This document shows positions 47,650 to 61,035 of a stretch of DNA of 64,000 nucleotides, one piece after another. The stretch comes from Alviniconcha marisindica (lineage: Eukaryota; Mollusca; Gastropoda; Provannidae). Location: positions 91,001-155,000 of the forward strand of contig JABMCL010002100.1 in NCBI GenBank assembly GCA_018857735.1, written 5' to 3'. The notes beneath the pieces are model-generated. The model ran no database searches. It saw only the letters and a program-made list of their open reading frames with translations, and was not told the DNA's origin. Position 1 is the stretch's first letter; every line of letters begins with the position of its first letter. A program made the translations under genes and the position numbers.

Positions 47650-48011
47650 AATTAAATGCGATTTTTATAGCTCTTATTTTCATTTCGGTGAAGCAATTCT
47701 GACGACTGATAACACTCAGGTCATCATCATCTGAACCAACCCGCAATTCTGCAGAATGCCATCTTTTGGCGAATAGCTCGTTTGGGCGTTCGTCAGTCTG
47801 TCTGACGTCACGTTGTCTCCCGAGGATGCTTGGAAGACACGAGTATTAAAAGTACATCTCGAGTATTATGAAAAAACACTGTCACCACCATTCTGCATTC
47901 ACTTTGGTGGGCAGCGATGCCACGCACCACTTGTCAGTGCTGTTTCACCACTTGTGGAAGAAATGCATCTAGGCTATGAAGTTGGTCTACGGTACGGTAC
48001 TGTCTCATGGA

Positions 48012-48013
<2 letters not shown>

Positions 48014-48046
<33 letters not shown>

Positions 48047-48150
48047 CGTTAGTAGAGAGAGAGAGAGAGTGGGACATGAGAGAGAGAGGGAGAGAGAGAG
48101 AGAGATTCTTAAGTGATCTTTCAAAACGTCCCGTCAACCGCATCCTCAGT

Positions 48151-48224
<74 letters not shown>

Positions 48225-48259
48225 AAGTAGATTTTAACGTCCCGTCAACCGCATCCTCA

Positions 48260-48317
<58 letters not shown>

Positions 48318-48342
48318 TTCTTAGTTGTCGTACGATCAGTGA

Positions 48343-48402
<60 letters not shown>
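48014..48402. repeat. (GA)n blocks separated by a duplicated unique spacer
   Basis: Four GA arrays. The spacers near 48107-48152 and 48217-48261 both contain CGTCCCGTCAACCGCATCCT, so the unit GA-array plus spacer has been tandemly duplicated. Confidence 0.9.
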
Positions 48403-48406
<4 letters not shown>

Positions 48407-48900
48407 TGGAATTGTCTAACCGAAACTGACAGCACTCCTTGTGTTTTGATTGGCTGTCGTGTCAAAATAAGTTGTTTTCGCGCGCAGCAGCGAAATCACT
48501 CAACAAGCATTAAACAAACAAAACTTCCCTCCACTCACTAGCATTGTCAGTTACAAAGTCGATCTGTCATTCACATAGCCCTGTCGCAATGCGACACCGC
48601 TGAAAGAATCATAGTTTGTCGTCTGGATACACAAGAGTCTTGACAGACATCTCGAGTATTATGAAGTTCTTGGCCGAGAGAAATCACCTTGTGTGTGTCT
48701 CCTCAAAACAAAAGCCCAAAGGAAAATCTGAGGGTGAAGTAGTAAACACGTATCGTCGCAAATTTAGATAATGGAAGAGAAAACAGAGATTGTTTTTCGG
48801 ATCAATATTCGTACTTTTTGTCTGTCTGTTCGGCTTTCCGTTTACCTTTTCTGACACAATGTTTTCATTTTCATACTTGAGACTTAGATGATTTTTTTCT
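48403..48900. other. Unique intergenic sequence
   Basis: CpG-containing, no gene, RNA or repeat recognised. Confidence 0.4.
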
Positions 48901-48901
48901 C

Positions 48902-48904
<3 letters not shown>

Positions 48905-48987
<83 letters not shown>

Positions 48988-49050
48988 CGTGCGTGCGCGC
49001 GTGCGCGCGCGTGTTTGTGTGTGTGCGTTCGTGTATGTGTGAGAGCGCAC

Positions 49051-49124
<74 letters not shown>
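48905..49124. repeat. (GT)n microsatellite with GC variants
   Basis: Pure GT (48905-48982), a GTGC/GCGC-rich middle (48983-49055), then GT again to 49124. Strong Z-DNA-forming composition. Confidence 0.95.
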
Positions 49125-49125
<1 letters not shown>

Positions 49126-49620
49126 CCGAATCCGAGCTCGAATTTTTGTTATTGTCGGGCTAAAAATCAGGCTAGAGCATCTCTTGGGCCTTCTCAAAAC
49201 AGGTAGGCCAAGACAAGATCAAAACAAAACGCACATTTAAAGACGTTGTCTTAAAATTGCCCGTTGGCTTTATATCTCGTTTAGAAAACGAGTTTCGAGT
49301 GTGCCTATATCCTAGCGGGACCGGATGCACAACACACTGTCAAGTGTCGTCGCTCACCTTTTGTTCACCGCGGCCTCTTGAGTGGGTGTTCGGCGCGAAA
49401 AGTGAATGCACACTTTGCCCAAGGAAAAGCATCAAAGAGAGCGCGGTAGGTGTCATGTCCGGGTGACAACCGACGGTATTGTTTACTTCCGGTCTTGCGG
49501 ATCATTACTCGGTCACGAAGCTCGTTTCCTCCATTCGATATACAATCAACGTAGGCATTATAAAGCAAGCCGACGTTTTTTTTTGTTTGTTTTTTAATTT
49601 ATTTTATTTCAGTTCTAAAT

Positions 49621-49644
49621 GGGGGTGGGGGTGGGGGTGGGGGG

Positions 49645-49708
<64 letters not shown>
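49621..49708. repeat. Poly-G/GGGGGT then (GA)n
   Basis: GGGGGT units at 49621-49647 pass directly into about 30 GA units. All purine on the + strand except a few T. Confidence 0.95.
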
Positions 49709-49709
<1 letters not shown>

Positions 49710-49754
49710 CTTTGAAAACGCGAGTTCTTTCATGAAACTGATGAGAACTCTAAT

Positions 49755-49818
49755 GACAAAAATAATAAAGATGATTAGTGAGCCGCCTACATACAAGGTG
49801 GGAGCTCAAAGCGCTTCA
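49755..49818. repeat. Dispersed-repeat fragment with CTCAAAGCGCTT motif
   Basis: Related to the fragment at 13400-13432 (AAAGCGCC ... CTCAAAGCGCC). Confidence 0.4.
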
Positions 49819-49836
49819 TAATAACACTAACGATGA

Positions 49837-49890
<54 letters not shown>

Positions 49891-49895
49891 GCGCG

Positions 49896-49940
<45 letters not shown>

Positions 49941-50022
49941 GCACACCCGCACACACTCACACACGCACGCACACACGCACGCACACACACACATACACAC
50001 ACATACACACACACACACACTC
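49837..50022. repeat. (CA)n microsatellite, interrupted
   Basis: CA units with CCGC, CGCACG and TACA interruptions. Confidence 0.95.
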
Positions 50023-50632
50023 TCTTACTGGGGATGGAGGTGTAGACACGGCTGCGATAAAAAAATGAAAACAAAAGAAGAAAAGATAGTTTACATGTGA
50101 GTTGTGATGGCAGTTTTGAAAGAAGAAGAATCAGAATGGCGGAGCGGTCCAAACAGACGGGCCAGTGTAAGGAAACAATCTTTCGCCACATGTGTTTGTG
50201 TTTACGGGTGTCGGATGCGGATCGTAATGGTCTGGCTGGAGTGTAGCGTTGAAGGAGATCATGGCCCATATATACAAGGAGCAAATAGCCCACTTAATCG
50301 AGTGTTTTTTCTAAACGGTGACGACAACGAAAAAATCGGCATGTGTGGAGCTCTGATATAACTTTAAAGTTAAAATTATAGCTTCATTTCTCTGCATGTA
50401 ATAAGAGCCGGACTTACGGACTCTAGCTAATCGGCATTAGAGGTTGTTTGCCTTAATTTGCTCTTCATACATACGGACCCAGACAGATAAGATAATGAGT
50501 CCCCCATGTACAACCTGTGGCAGTCCATCAGGTTGTTGTTGTTGGTGGTGGTGTTGTTGCTTTTAGCCTGTGATTTTTTTTCTCTCTGTTTTTTCCTCTC
50601 TCTTATTTTCTTCTTCCCCTTTCTTCTTTCGA

Positions 50633-50692
50633 CCAGATATAACCGCACTGGTTGACTGAGCGTAAAACACCAATTTACCTGTTTACCTATCC
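50633..50692 (-). mobile_element. SINE 3'-tail fragment
   Basis: The minus strand reads AATTGGTGTTTTACGCTCAG then TCAACCAGTGCGGTTATATC. The same tail is found on the plus strand at 52205-52260 (TTGGTGTTTTACGCCCAATC). Confidence 0.55.
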
Positions 50693-50736
50693 CTTTCTTC
50701 TTAGATCAGAGTGACCTATCTGAACAGACTGCCCCC

Positions 50737-50750
50737 CCCCCCCCCCCCCG
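50737..50750. repeat. Poly-C run
   Basis: C run within about 50732-50749. Confidence 0.9.
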
Positions 50751-50914
50751 ACCAGCATGGGTACGGCCCTCTCCCACAGAGCTGATAGGGACCGGAAGAG
50801 TCCAACGCACGCACGTAATGGGAGTTCAAGCAGTTGGTGTATGTACGTAACGGGCAAGAGAGTCCGGGGCTTGCACAGTTGGTGAACCGGCATACGGATG
50901 ACGTCGACTCCATT

Positions 50915-51080
50915 CAACGCTTCGGCTTTCCTCAGTTTCTCTTCGAAAGCTGTGGTCCATGGACAGTCTTGTGACTTTTTGCCCCTCGCGTACAATGAAT
51001 GACGCATTAAAATCACTCTCATCGCTGCCCACTCTACTGCAGAAATCAGTCTGGTGTTTAATGTAGCGTTAGGTATAACC
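50915..51080 (+). mobile_element. SINE body copy, plus orientation
   Basis: Shares GCTGTGGTCCATGGACAGTC, CTTGTGACTTTTTGCCC and CTCATCGCTGCCCA with the minus-strand element at 62256-62583. The tRNA-like head is not recognisable. Its end, GTAGCGTTAGGTATA, is repeated at 51144-51163. Confidence 0.7.
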
Positions 51081-51223
51081 CCCCCCCCCCCCACACACAC
51101 ACACACACACCCTCCACCCGCACCTCCCTCCTTCTGGTGTTGACAATGTAGCGTTAGGTATAGCCCCCCCCCCCCCGCCCCCCCCCACCACCCCCGCACC
51201 CCACTCTCTCTCTCTCTCTCTCT

Positions 51224-51286
<63 letters not shown>
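51078..51286. repeat. Poly-C, (TC)n and (CA)n tracts
   Basis: C runs at 51078-51091 and 51164-51187, a short TC tract at 51205-51222, then about 30 CA units to 51286. Confidence 0.95.
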
Positions 51287-51287
<1 letters not shown>

Positions 51288-51495
51288 CTTGTTATCTCGA
51301 TCCCCGCCGGTATTCCAAAAAAAAAAAAAAAAAAGCGGAAAAAAAAGCCAACGAACCAACAAGGACCAGCGAAGCTGCTACTTCAATAATTTCCAATGAA
51401 ATGATGAAATGATCATGATACCCTGCCAATTTCGAAACCGATAGAAGATGCTGTTGGGGGTAGGGGGTGGGGAGTTAGGGGTGGATGGGTGGGTG

Positions 51496-51510
51496 GGGGG
51501 GGGGGGGGGA
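51496..51510. repeat. Poly-G run
   Basis: G-rich GGGTGGGTGGGG sequence ending in about 14 G near 51496-51509. Confidence 0.85.
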
Positions 51511-51928
51511 GCAGGGGTAGAACTGAAATGGCCCTCATTAACCGGGTACCCGCGTGTCGCCTGCCGTGCCGTTGGGTACAAACACCTCGTAGATCTACCC
51601 GGATACTCGGGGCTGGTGTTAGCGGGGTGTCTGTTGCGCTTTACGGGTATCTAGATGCCTGAGATACATAACATGAATAGTGACAAGTGTGATCAAAGAA
51701 AATGAAATCAACAGCTAAAGGGTAACGAGTGCTTCGGTGTAGCTGTTAACCCTTTGTATCGCCGACAGCATGGCCCTCCGACCTCTGACCTGCCTTTTGA
51801 AAAGATACCCCCCCCCCCCCACCCCCATCCCTGCCTCGTCTCCTGCTCCCCCTCCCCCGTCCTCCCTACTCCCATCACCACACACATGACGAATAAGAAG
51901 TCGCTGGCCTCCATTGCAAGTTTTGCAT

Positions 51929-52095
51929 AGTTCAGGAGCTGTGTGAGAGTCGAGGTGGCCGTCCTGGGCTGTCCGTCCTAACGAGCCTTCTGGTTTCCGT
52001 GGACGTAAAGCTATATTGAACCATGCTTCGGCATTGGTCACAGCTTGTCCCTAATATGTCAGCTGACATCTGAGGACATCAAGCAACACTACCTA
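51929..52095 (+). mobile_element. SINE copy (3' body), fuller version
   Basis: Parallels 45868-46030 but keeps two short segments missing there (near 51966-51979 and 52033-52043). Ends in CTACCTACCTAC. Confidence 0.75.
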
Positions 52096-52199
52096 CCTAC
52101 ATTGCAACTTTTGTCAATGTGCCTTTTTAGATAGACTGTTCAAAAACGCAGCTGGGTATTGGGCTACACTTTGGCTGCTCGCTTTACTGACGCGGAGAG

Positions 52200-52262
52200 T
52201 AAGTAAGTAAATTGGTGTTTTACGCCCAATCAACCAGTGTGGTTACATCAGGGCGACCGACA
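52200..52262 (+). mobile_element. SINE 3'-tail fragment
   Basis: (GTAA)n followed by TTGGTGTTTTACGCCCAATC and GTGGTTACATCAGGGCGAC, the complement-related partner of 50633-50692. Confidence 0.5.
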
Positions 52263-52337
52263 CGGAGAAGGAGGTCCGAACTTCCCGAAAGGGCAAACGT
52301 AAGTTTATAACAACAACAACAAAAGTAATCTGATTAG

Positions 52338-52796
<459 letters not shown>

Positions 52797-52799
52797 GAG

Positions 52800-53683
52800 G
52801 GGGAGAGATGGAGGGGAGGGGACTAGTACCTACGGTCACAAAACCAACCCGGACATGAGGCGTAGAAAGAGGAAGCGCTCGAAGATTTTCCATATTACGT
52901 AAGAACGAGAAAGGACCATCGTGAATCAGACAAACGTTGGAACTGTTTTAAAGGCAACGCAGGAGAAACGTTTGAGAGACGGGGTGGGGCGCATAGCTAT
53001 AAGCTTTTCCGAGCGCATAAATACCATCTTGAACTGGACTGAACTGAACTGAACTAACTGAGAGAACAAAAATGCAAGGAATGGTGACGACGAAAGGCCA
53101 AAGAAAACACGCAACGACAACAATGACGACAGCATCGTTACAGTTTAAAACGTGACATCGCCAGCAACACCCGAAAAGCGACGAACCAGAGAAAAACGAA
53201 ACCCGCCTCGGAACAGTGCCGAACTATTTTAATGGGCGGGCGACGCCTGATTACACCTAGCGCCACCTAGCGTCTGGCAGGTAAACTAATCGGCGGACAA
53301 CTCGAGAAAAAAGCCGCGCAACGGCAGGCACCGGTCGATTACCCCGGAGACACTACACTGCCTGCTGTAGTATCTCTGATTACCCCCAGCTCCATCTCGG
53401 AGCGGAACCCGCGACAGCTCGTGCCCAGTCCAGCCGGGCGTGTCCACCAGGCACGCCCTCGTCCCCGCACTGTGTGGATGTGGTCAAGCACAACGTTGTC
53501 GTTGTCCTCCCCAACGCCTCATTGGCTTCGGTGAAGAGGCGTCGGCTGGGTGCGGAGGGTTCGACCGCACTGGAGATATTATATTACTGCCGTGAACAAG
53601 CGTACAGACAGAGCTCAAAGCTGTGTGAAAGTCGAGGTGGCCGTCCTGTGCTCCCTGTCCCTAATAATCCTTAATATGGTCTC

Positions 53684-53690
<7 letters not shown>
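52800..53690. other. CpG-containing unique sequence
   Basis: Includes (GAACT)n at about 53033-53058 and a G+C-rich stretch 53210-53560. No gene recognised apart from a SINE fragment at 53605-53680. Confidence 0.4.
53605..53680 (+). mobile_element. SINE fragment
   Basis: Reads GCTGTGTGAAAGTCGAGGTG then GCCGTCCTGTGCTCCCTGTC and CCTAATAAT, the same core as 51929-52095. Confidence 0.65.
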
Positions 53691-54133
<443 letters not shown>

Positions 54134-54290
54134 TGGAAAGAACACGGCGGCAGCATTTGTAAACATCCGTAGAGACAACAAGGACCGACAGCGCTTTTGG
54201 CTACAATGGCCAGCGCAGCGGAACAAGATGATTGCCCACGGCTCAGATGTCGTTGCCTTCGTCTACAGCCTGGAGCTTCTGGGCCTACAA

Positions 54291-54314
54291 CTGCTACTAC
54301 TATTGCTGCTGCTG

Positions 54315-54384
<70 letters not shown>
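54291..54384. repeat. (CTG/CTA)n trinucleotide array
   Basis: About 31 triplets: mixed CTG and CTA first, a pure CTG block (about 54321-54350), then a pure CTA block to 54384. Not in any supported gene. Confidence 0.95.
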
Positions 54385-54459
54385 GCGGACCTCCTATACA
54401 AAAAATAAATTTTTGTTGAGTTTAAGCAGAAGAATGGGGCGGGCTGTTTGATCACAAGC

Positions 54460-55088
<629 letters not shown>

Positions 55089-55095
55089 TTATGAT

Positions 55096-55114
55096 GGGGG
55101 GGGGGGGGGGGGGG
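55096..55114. repeat. Poly-G run
   Basis: About 19 G directly after the GT array. Confidence 0.9.
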
Positions 55115-55119
55115 TGGCT

Positions 55120-56340
55120 GTTACCTAACCCCTCACCCCACCCCCCACCTCCTGTCCCATCCATGTCATACCGCCCTTCTCAAACTGCGCCAGGCTCGTG
55201 CGAAGATGAAAACAAAACTCGGACAGAGAAAAACAAACAAACAAACAAACAAATCAACCTGCACCCCGCACTCCCCCCTCTCCGCAGCCCACCCCTATTC
55301 TCCCGACCCCTTAACAAAAAAGAAAACCCGTAAACACCAAAACTTCCCCTGCAGACACTTGAGTCATGCTGAGGAGAAAATGAAAAAGCGGAAGCGCTCA
55401 GCCGATCGATCCGACTGTGAGGCTGACCCAGACCAGACACGTTGCGTGGCGAGCGAGGTCCGCGTAAACAAGGCCAGCAGTCCCTGGCGTAAGGTTCTAA
55501 CTCCACAAACACACGTCTCCGCCGTCTATGTCCAGAAAAATTTCTTCGTTTCACACTCAGGACCCCACCTCCACTCCCCCGTCTCTCCGCTCTCATTCCC
55601 TAGTGGGATTCATTGGTAGGCTGGGTGGCGCGACTCTGGCGCTGCTGGCTTAATTCATGGAGAGCGGCGATGACGTCCTTGGGGACAAACTGATGTTGAC
55701 AGGGGCCGTAGGTGGGTGGTTAACGACACTACGCGGAGCGCATCCCCAGCTGGTAATATAGCGAATTAAGCTATAATCATGGGTTCGGCTCCCGGTCGAG
55801 ACAGGGTCAATGGACCTTTCTTTGGTTTAAACAAAATTTTATTCATTCATCGTAATCATAAGCTCAACAAATAAGTACAGGAAACACAAAAGCAATATGC
55901 TTATTTGAGTGTTACCTATAGATAAAATGATAATCACACAGACATTTACAATGGCAAGTTGGCAAATTGTTGTCAAAACGTCAGAGGCAACAAAACCAAC
56001 AAAGACCAAAATGACAACAACAAAAACAAAAAACAAAAAACAACAAGTTCTCTCCAGTTCTTCCGAATCAATCAGCACTTGCGCAGGTTCGTCCGTGCCT
56101 ATGTTGCCTTCGTGTGTGTAGCTAGAAGGCACACATTATGAAAAAGAATTACGCCCGTTAAACATCCCACGTCCACCTTTCGATAACTGAAGGCTTTTTG
56201 CCTTTTAACCGATGGTGCAGAAAGATACCGCATTATAGGCTAGAAGCAGAATAACCAAAATGACGACTGTGTCTACTCTCGGCTGGAGCAGGAACAAGGA
56301 TTTATAAAACGGGACAGATATAAAACAAGGCTCACTCACT
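55120..56340. other. Unique intergenic sequence
   Basis: CpG-containing; no supported gene. A tRNA-like fragment may lie at about 55715-55800 (see separate entry). Confidence 0.4.
55715..55800 (+). repeat. Weak tRNA-like fragment
   Basis: AGCTGGTAATATAGCG resembles a D-arm/A-box, and GGGTTCGGCTCCC resembles a T-arm/B-box 30 bases later. The arms do not pair well enough for a functional tRNA; more likely a decayed SINE head. Confidence 0.3.
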
Positions 56341-56343
56341 GTT

Positions 56344-56434
56344 ATAGCGAAAGCAAACTAACAAACAAACAAACAACAACAAAACCAAACACCAAATACA
56401 ACAAAAACAAACAAACTAAAATCACAACACAACA

Positions 56435-56518
<84 letters not shown>

Positions 56519-56777
56519 CACTAATAATAACAATGATAACAACAACAATAACAACAACAACAACAACAACCATAAACTAAAACATCACCAACAACAAGCA
56601 AAACGAAGAACAGCTATAACAAGCAAAGACAAAACAAATAAACAAGAACACAAAACAACAAAACAAACAAACAAACAAACAAACAAACAAAACCAGCAAA
56701 CAAACAACAACAAAAAGCAAAACAACAAACAAACAAACAACAACAACAACAACGACAACAACAAAAATTGACAACAC

Positions 56778-56868
<91 letters not shown>

Positions 56869-56870
56869 CT
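56344..56870. repeat. (AAC/AAAC)n and (CA)n region
   Basis: AC-rich low-complexity sequence on the + strand with two long CA tracts (56439-56518 and 56779-56865) and AACAAACAAAC repeats. Confidence 0.95.
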
Positions 56871-57084
56871 AAGAAACAAAAAACAACCCACATTCAGGAC
56901 AACGTCCAGGAAAAGGAAACGCGTTTTTTTTTTTTTTTACCTCAGACTTGTTTTTAAACTTTGTTTTAACAGTTAAAGCACGCTCACGCTCATAAACAAA
57001 ACGCAACAAACAGCCCCTAAAAGCTACTTACTTTAAATGTCTCACAACTCTGTGACGTAATATTGTTTTGTTTTAGTTATATCT

Positions 57085-57286
57085 TGAAGAAGAAGAAGAA
57101 GAAGAAGAAGAAGAAGAAGAAGAAGAAGAAGAAGAAGAGGAGGAGGAGGAGGAGGAAGAAGAAGAAGAAGAAGAAGAAGAAGAAGAAGAAGAAGAAGAAG
57201 AAGAAGAAGGAGGAGGAGGAGGGAGGAGGAGAAGAAGAAGAAGAAGAAGAAGAAGAAGGAGGAGGAGGAAGAGGAAGAGGAGGAAG
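57085..57286. repeat. (GAA/GGA)n polypurine tract, about 200 nt
   Basis: Entirely purine on the + strand: GAA blocks alternating with GGA blocks. Able to form triplex (H-DNA). Confidence 0.97.
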
Positions 57287-57289
57287 CCA

Positions 57290-57886
57290 CCATCCAAAGC
57301 CTAAGAGCACGGACACGGGGGACTTGCCACCTTTTGCCACGGAAGGACTGCAGGCTATCAGCCGGCTTCGTCGCGCGTCAATCCAAGGACAAACAGCTTT
57401 CATTACTCAGCCAAAACTTGAGCAAAGTTGCCCGAGAAATCACTTCCCAACATTTGGGCGATGTCCAATCATAGCCGGGAAGATTTATGTCGATGCTGCT
57501 GTAAGCGGGGACCTTCTCGGCCGTTCGTCTGACGGTTTGGGATTTCCCCAGTGTGCGGAGGGTTCTGCGCTGCAGTTCCTGTACAGGTGCTGCACGTGCA
57601 ATCCTCGTTCATTGTCAAGCTTCCCCGTCGTGCGAACGCACTTTGTGTGGTTACCTTAATTACGGGGAACTTGCGGGGTTCTTGGGGAGAAGGGTTTGGA
57701 AGTACCGAAGGGGTTGTTCCCCAGTGGGATTTACCAAAAATTCTAGTTTGAAGCAAGATGTTGCCTCTTATTTCTAAAAAAAATTGAAATGTAGAAAACA
57801 ACAACAACAATAACAACACAAACAACAAAAAAAATAAACAAGCAAACAAACAACAACAACAAACTAAGCAAGTAACTGATTATAAT

Positions 57887-57890
<4 letters not shown>
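57290..57890. other. Unique intergenic sequence, then AAC-rich
   Basis: 57290-57780 is balanced, CpG-containing sequence with a run of open codons to 57657, but no splice or family evidence supports a gene. 57790-57870 is AAC-rich. Confidence 0.35.
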
Positions 57891-57892
<2 letters not shown>

Positions 57893-57937
<45 letters not shown>

Positions 57938-57942
57938 TGTTG

Positions 57943-58033
<91 letters not shown>
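57893..58033. repeat. (CT)n then (GT)n microsatellites
   Basis: CT 57893-57930 and GT 57946-58032, ending in CGCGCGCATGCG. Confidence 0.95.
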
Positions 58034-58035
<2 letters not shown>

Positions 58036-58449
58036 CGCGCGCATGCGTATCATTATATCTTTGTAAGCGCTCCGCGCTCTTACGAGATGGGGCACCAAAA
58101 CTATTCTGTTATATATATTGTTATATCTCACACACGCAGAAATGCAAGCACGCGCTTATACTACATTCGTACACACTGAATGTCCCGCCCATTGACGTAC
58201 TGTAAATCCATGGTCCAGCCGTTCTGATTTCATCAGTTTCTATTCATTCAACTTCAATTCTCGACGCTTGAAGTTCGAAGAGTTGAAGATGACTGAGAGA
58301 GAGAGAAAAGAAAAAAAAGAAAAAAATCTGAATAAACTATAGGCAGGCAGAAAGAAGAAAGGCAGAATTTCTGGCAGCAGCTTGTAACGCCGCACTAACT
58401 GACCCATGCAGGGCTTTAAAGGAGAAAAGTTTCGATACCTCAGGATTTT

Positions 58450-58515
58450 CGGCAAGAGGCGGGGCGACCTCGATTTCTAAGACCGCAACACCCTAACCGC
58501 GAGAAGAGGGAGTCG
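58450..58515 (-). repeat. tRNA-derived SINE head fragment
   Basis: The minus strand reads CGCGGTTAGGGTGTTGCGGT then CTTAGAAATCGAGGTCGC, the D-arm to variable-region pattern of tRNA-derived SINE heads. The T-arm is degenerate, so not a functional tRNA. Confidence 0.4.
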
Positions 58516-58524
58516 GGCGGAAGT

Positions 58525-58577
58525 GGGGGGGGGGGGGGGGGAGAGGGGCGGGGAGAAGGGGGGAGGGGGGGGGGGGA
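58525..58577. repeat. Poly-G tracts
   Basis: G runs at about 58526-58541 and 58566-58575 within G-rich sequence. Confidence 0.9.
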
Positions 58578-58619
58578 GAAAAAAAGAAAGAAAGAGAGAG
58601 AGAAGGAAGGGAGGAACAG

Positions 58620-59310
58620 CAGCTGGGCGTCTCTGAAGGATGATCGAATCACTCGATGCCCACAGAAGGACTTGCTTTTCCAGCTTTTTTTATTTTTTAT
58701 TTTTTTGGACGGCGATTTAATCGATGTCGGAGGATCACAAAAGAGAGTGCAAGGAAGGGAAAAGGTCGCGGAACCATCTCGAGAAAGCCGGCGGCAGAGG
58801 GGGGGCAGAGAGTGTAAGGGCCCGGGACGGGCACGTTCTCCGACATCACTCACTGGCAAGGTGGGACAGCAGGCGCCAGACGCCAGTCTGTGGGTGACGG
58901 TTACAGTGACCTCTGAAGGTCAGCACGCGCTGCACGCACCGTGGAGACCATGTTCTACTTCCGCTATCACGTCTGCAGCGCGGCATCGATTGCTTCCCCT
59001 TGTCTGATGTCTTCGTCGTGGCCGTCTCAATACCTCGGATTTTCCCTCCCCTCTTCAAGTCTTTCTAAACTCTTCGAGTCTGCTCCTAGATGTTTGATTG
59101 TGCGCACAGCACGCAGACGACGCTTTCAACGCGCCTTGATCCTCCTCCTCTCTCCCTCCCTCCCCACTTTCTGTGCATGTCATCCTCTCTCCGCTTAATG
59201 TCAGTCCTTCTCGGTGCAGACAGATGATTACTATTTCCTTTTTTCAGGCCAACATCTTACAACTGATCACGTGTGTGTATTGACTGGCCTGCTTGGTCAT
59301 CTCTGTCTGT
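58620..59310. other. CpG-rich unique intergenic sequence
   Basis: G+C-rich and CpG-normal at 58720-58990; pyrimidine-rich at 59030-59200. No gene recognised. Confidence 0.4.
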
Positions 59311-59313
59311 CTG

Positions 59314-59316
<3 letters not shown>

Positions 59317-59378
<62 letters not shown>

Positions 59379-59414
59379 ACACACACACACCACACGTGCA
59401 CGCACGCGCGCACG

Positions 59415-59453
<39 letters not shown>

Positions 59454-59486
59454 CACGTGCACCACACACGTGCACGCACGCATGCG

Positions 59487-59556
<70 letters not shown>

Positions 59557-59598
59557 AACACACACACAAGCCGACACACGCACACACACACACACACA

Positions 59599-59678
<80 letters not shown>

Positions 59679-59725
59679 ACCCACTCACACACACACACAC
59701 ACGCACGCACGCACACACACACACA

Positions 59726-59784
<59 letters not shown>

Positions 59785-59858
59785 ACACACACGCGCGCGC
59801 GCGCGCAGCGCCATCACACGCACACACACGCACACACACTCACTTCACACGCGCACAA

Positions 59859-59908
<50 letters not shown>

Positions 59909-60002
59909 TCAATCATCCTTCCCCTCCACACACACGCACACACACACACGCACACACGCAGATACACACATGCACGAACGCACACACATACATACACACA
60001 CG
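59317..60002. repeat. Long compound (CA)n array with CGCA variants
   Basis: Nearly 690 bp of CA repeats broken by CACCAC, CGCACG and GCGCGC variants; translated His-Thr frames here are artefacts. Confidence 0.97.
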
Positions 60003-60009
60003 ACACTTT

Positions 60010-61035
60010 TCTAGCTGTTATCCTTTTGGAGAGATGGAGAGAGCAACACACACAGATGGCTGAGAACGAACTGGTCAGACTGAAAGCCTCCCGGTGCCAA
60101 GGGAACAGGTCGTAGAGACTGTGCAGACTAAAAGCAGGGACTATGTACCCAGGAAGGAGACTACCCCCTCTGAGCTTCTTATACGGGTGGCAACAACGGT
60201 CCTGACAACAGGGCTGCGCGCCAGAACGTCGGGGAGGGTGAAGGAGTGGCCGCAGCAGCTGGCACACGCACAGTTAACGTGACGCCGAGATTTGAGTGAC
60301 AGACTGCGATTCGCCAATCAGCATACGTAGACGAGACGCACCACTCTTTCGACCGCCGATCTTATCCGGCAGTTCGGAATCATTTGTTTCCATGAACTCT
60401 CGCTCACCGAAGAGGACGTGTTGATTGCGCAGGAGAGAATGAGAGCGAAAAAATATAAAATAAAATAAAAACAATGCTATATTCTGACCTGCAGGAGGCT
60501 TTAAAAAAAACTGAAACTTTGATAGCTCTGAGCTCTCAGCAGAGGGGACATTAATTTCTGTGGCATCCACTTTACCTCCCAAATGGGAGAGATGGGGGAG
60601 GGAAGGGTTAAAAAGTAATACATTTTAAATAACAAATTGGTTAGTTCTTGGATTTTTACTTCCCGTCGACCGCACAGGATCACCTAACGACAAAAACAAA
60701 CAACAAACAAGCAAGCAATCAAAACGACGCACACGAAGAGACAAACAAACAGACACTTTAATAAATAGGTGCGCGGACGCCGTCTGAGTGAGGAAAGCCC
60801 CAAACGAGAACATAAACCACTCAAAGGGGAATTCCGATGCGGGACCCATCTCGTTTCTGCATCAGTAGCCGGCTCATCCATTTGTCTCGTTCGACGCGAC
60901 TCCCGTCGGCCCGTGTCGTCTACACAGCATCTTCCTTTCCTGCCCGGATGTTGTTTACCAAACTGCAGAGGGAACGGTCAATGTCGTATTCGCCCCTGAT
61001 ATCATTTCATGTCTGGCGTGCTCGATTCCTCAACC
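60010..61035. other. Unique intergenic sequence
   Basis: CpG-containing with no supported gene, RNA or element. Confidence 0.4.

Noticed and set aside
55206..55619. 137-codon open frame
   Set aside because: Opens in AAAC-rich low-complexity DNA, has an overlapping equally long antisense frame and no recognisable domain.
57042..57659. Poly-Lys/Glu and poly-Ser/Leu frames
   Set aside because: Artefacts of the GAA/GGA polypurine tract.
59244..60115. Long open frames encoding His-Thr or Cys-Val repeats
   Set aside because: They are translations of CA/GT microsatellites in several frames on both strands, with no splice sites or family similarity. The same applies to similar frames at 47.4, 48.9, 49.8, 54-55, 56.4-56.9 and 63.6 kb.
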